Positions 63,021 to 64,000 of a stretch of DNA of 64,000 nucleotides are shown here, in pieces; the stretch's first letter is position 1; each line of letters starts with the position of its first letter. The notes beneath the pieces were generated by a model. That model was not told the origin of the DNA. It worked only from the letters and a program-made list of their open reading frames with translations, and searched no databases. Source of the stretch: Thermoplasmatales archaeon (lineage in GTDB: Archaea > Thermoplasmatota > Thermoplasmata > Thermoplasmatales > Thermoplasmataceae); contig JAJSLM010000002.1 in NCBI GenBank assembly GCA_026127925.1, positions 186,001 to 250,000 of the forward strand. Reading direction: 5' to 3'. The translations under genes and the position numbers were made by a program.

Positions 63021-63857
63021 TCAATACTTATAAAATCCTTCACCAGACTTTCTCCCGAGCTTACCAGAATTAACAAGGTTCCGAAGTATGATGGGCGGTT
63101 TGTATCTGTGATCCCCGAATTCGCGATACAGTACCTCCATTATATCTCTTGTTACGTCTAAGCCAATAAAATCCGCAAGTTCAAGCGGTCCCATTGGGTG
63201 ATTCATTCCCAACTTCATGGTCTTGTCTATGTCTTCCTTTGTCGATACGCCTTGTTCTAAAGTCAACATAGCCTCGTTAAGTAAAGGCATCAGAATCCTG
63301 TTTGATATAAATCCCGGGTAATCACTTGAAACTACGTACTGTTTATCAAGCAATGTTACCAGATTCATCACCTTATTCAGTGTTTCCTCAGAAGTTCTGT
63401 TGCACTTCACGATCTCGACGAGTTTCATCACCGGGACAGGGTTGAAAAAATGCATTCCAACAAACTTTTGTGGGAATTTACAGTAAGCTGAAAGAAGATT
63501 TATGGAGATTGACGATGTATTGGATGCTACTATAGAGTCCGGTCTGGTAACTGAGGAAATGGCCTCAATTACGCCTTTTTTTATTTCCGGTCTTTCTGGA
63601 ACGGCCTCTATGTAAACATCTGATTCGGAGAGAGCAGAAAGCGTAGTTTCTGTCTTTATTCTATTGAGAACGGTCCTAGGATCTTCCTGAATGATGCCCT
63701 TTTTTTGAAGTTTCTCCAGGGACGACTCCATCGTTTTCAAAGCCTTATTTATGGCGTCAGGAAACGTATCAACTAGTGTTACATCATTTTCTTTTTCAGC
63801 GAACATCTGCGCTATTCCATTTCCCATTGTCCCCGCACCTATAACTGAAACCTTCAT
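63021..63857 (-). CDS. 3-hydroxyacyl-CoA (3-hydroxybutyryl-CoA) dehydrogenase
   Basis: 278 residues. NAD site VSVIGAGTMGNGIAQMFAEK at the N-terminus, SNTSSISINLL, the catalytic His in GMHFFNPVPVMKLVEIV near residue 134, and the C-terminal dimerisation domain with MNHPMGPLELADFIGLD and GRKSGEGFYKY. Oxidises 3-hydroxyacyl-CoA. Starts in an ATGA overlap with the thiolase gene. Confidence 0.94.
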   Translation of the reverse strand: MKVSVIGAGTMGNGIAQMFAEKENDVTLVDTFPDAINKALKTMESSLEKLQKKGIIQEDPRTVLNRIKTETTLSALSESDVYIEAVPERPEIKKGVIEAISSVTRPDSIVASNTSSISINLLSAYCKFPQKFVGMHFFNPVPVMKLVEIVKCNRTSEETLNKVMNLVTLLDKQYVVSSDYPGFISNRILMPLLNEAMLTLEQGVSTKEDIDKTMKLGMNHPMGPLELADFIGLDVTRDIMEVLYREFGDHRYKPPIILRNLVNSGKLGRKSGEGFYKY

Positions 63858-64000
63858 TCTTGCACCTCAAGTGAAAGCGAATGCCCGCCACCACCTCCAT
63901 GGCATATTGTGGCAAGTCCTGTTCTTAGTTTCCTTGATCTCAGCGCGTTGAGAAGCGTAACTATAATTCTAGACCCGCTGTTCCCAAGAGGATGCCCTAT
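63854..64000 (-). CDS. Acetyl-CoA acetyltransferase (thiolase), C-terminal end only
   Basis: The last 48 codons are inside the window and match the thiolase C-terminus: IGHPLGNSGSRIIVTLLNAL with the catalytic His, then ATICHGGGGGHSLSLEV with the catalytic Cys. The rest lies beyond base 64000. With the two downstream genes it forms a fatty-acid (or butanoate-type) oxidation operon. Confidence 0.9.
   Translation of the reverse strand: MGHPLGNSGSRIIVTLLNALRSRKLRTGLATICHGGGGGHSLSLEVQE

Overview
This window reads as chromosome of a thermoacidophilic, probably wall-less euryarchaeon of the order Thermoplasmatales. Reasons: a citrate synthase very like the Thermoplasma enzyme, thermopsin, a secreted PNGase A, RadB/FEN1/SMC-ScpA of archaeal type, archaeal GHMP shikimate kinase and ApgM, and promoters in which a TATA box sits about 25 bases before the start codon (leaderless mRNAs). 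Several start codons below were moved on that evidence. No rRNA, tRNA or CRISPR array was seen.

Layout. 1-12.8 kb: a block of exported proteins: the C-terminal part of a penicillin-acylase homologue fused to a beta-helix, a 1326-residue surface protein, a DUF2079 membrane protein, a PNGase A-like amidase and a thermopsin. 13-18.7 kb: a membrane protein with a winged-helix regulator, a ribbon-helix-helix protein, a 35-residue membrane miniprotein, ArgRS and a GH15 enzyme. 18.8-24.8 kb: a DNA-maintenance island: two small genes, a PolB2-like polymerase with an altered catalytic motif, a 51-residue Lys/Ala-rich H1-like protein, a very AT-rich gap, Orc1/Cdc6 and a B12-type radical SAM enzyme. 25-36.1 kb: metabolism (MFS plus TrpB2, DUF92, PdxS, citrate synthase, TauE/DUF1634, GltD-like, SerRS).

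36.2-45.6 kb: a decayed cbiZ copy, then a near-complete shikimate cluster (DAHP synthase, aroB, aroE, aroC, aroK, aroA, aroD) starting with a 58-residue ORF behind an operator-like palindrome, and a convergent chorismate mutase-prephenate dehydrogenase. 45.4-48 kb: mobile DNA (a transposase relic, an intact IS630-type element with TIRs, a MITE-like inverted repeat) next to intact cbiZ.

48.6-64 kb: apgM/ahcY/arfC operon, radB-fen, an AbrB-like gene, then a tightly coupled minus-strand operon smc-scpA-(two halves of a membrane-anchored Cas4-like nuclease)-tyrS. A second IS (transposase plus DUF2080, 9-bp target duplication) lies just upstream of the smc promoter. The window ends in a thiolase/3-hydroxyacyl-CoA dehydrogenase/enoyl-CoA hydratase operon. 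The strongest candidates for undescribed biology are the split membrane Cas4-like pair in the SMC operon, the PolB2 locus with its small partner genes, and the H1-like protein beside it.
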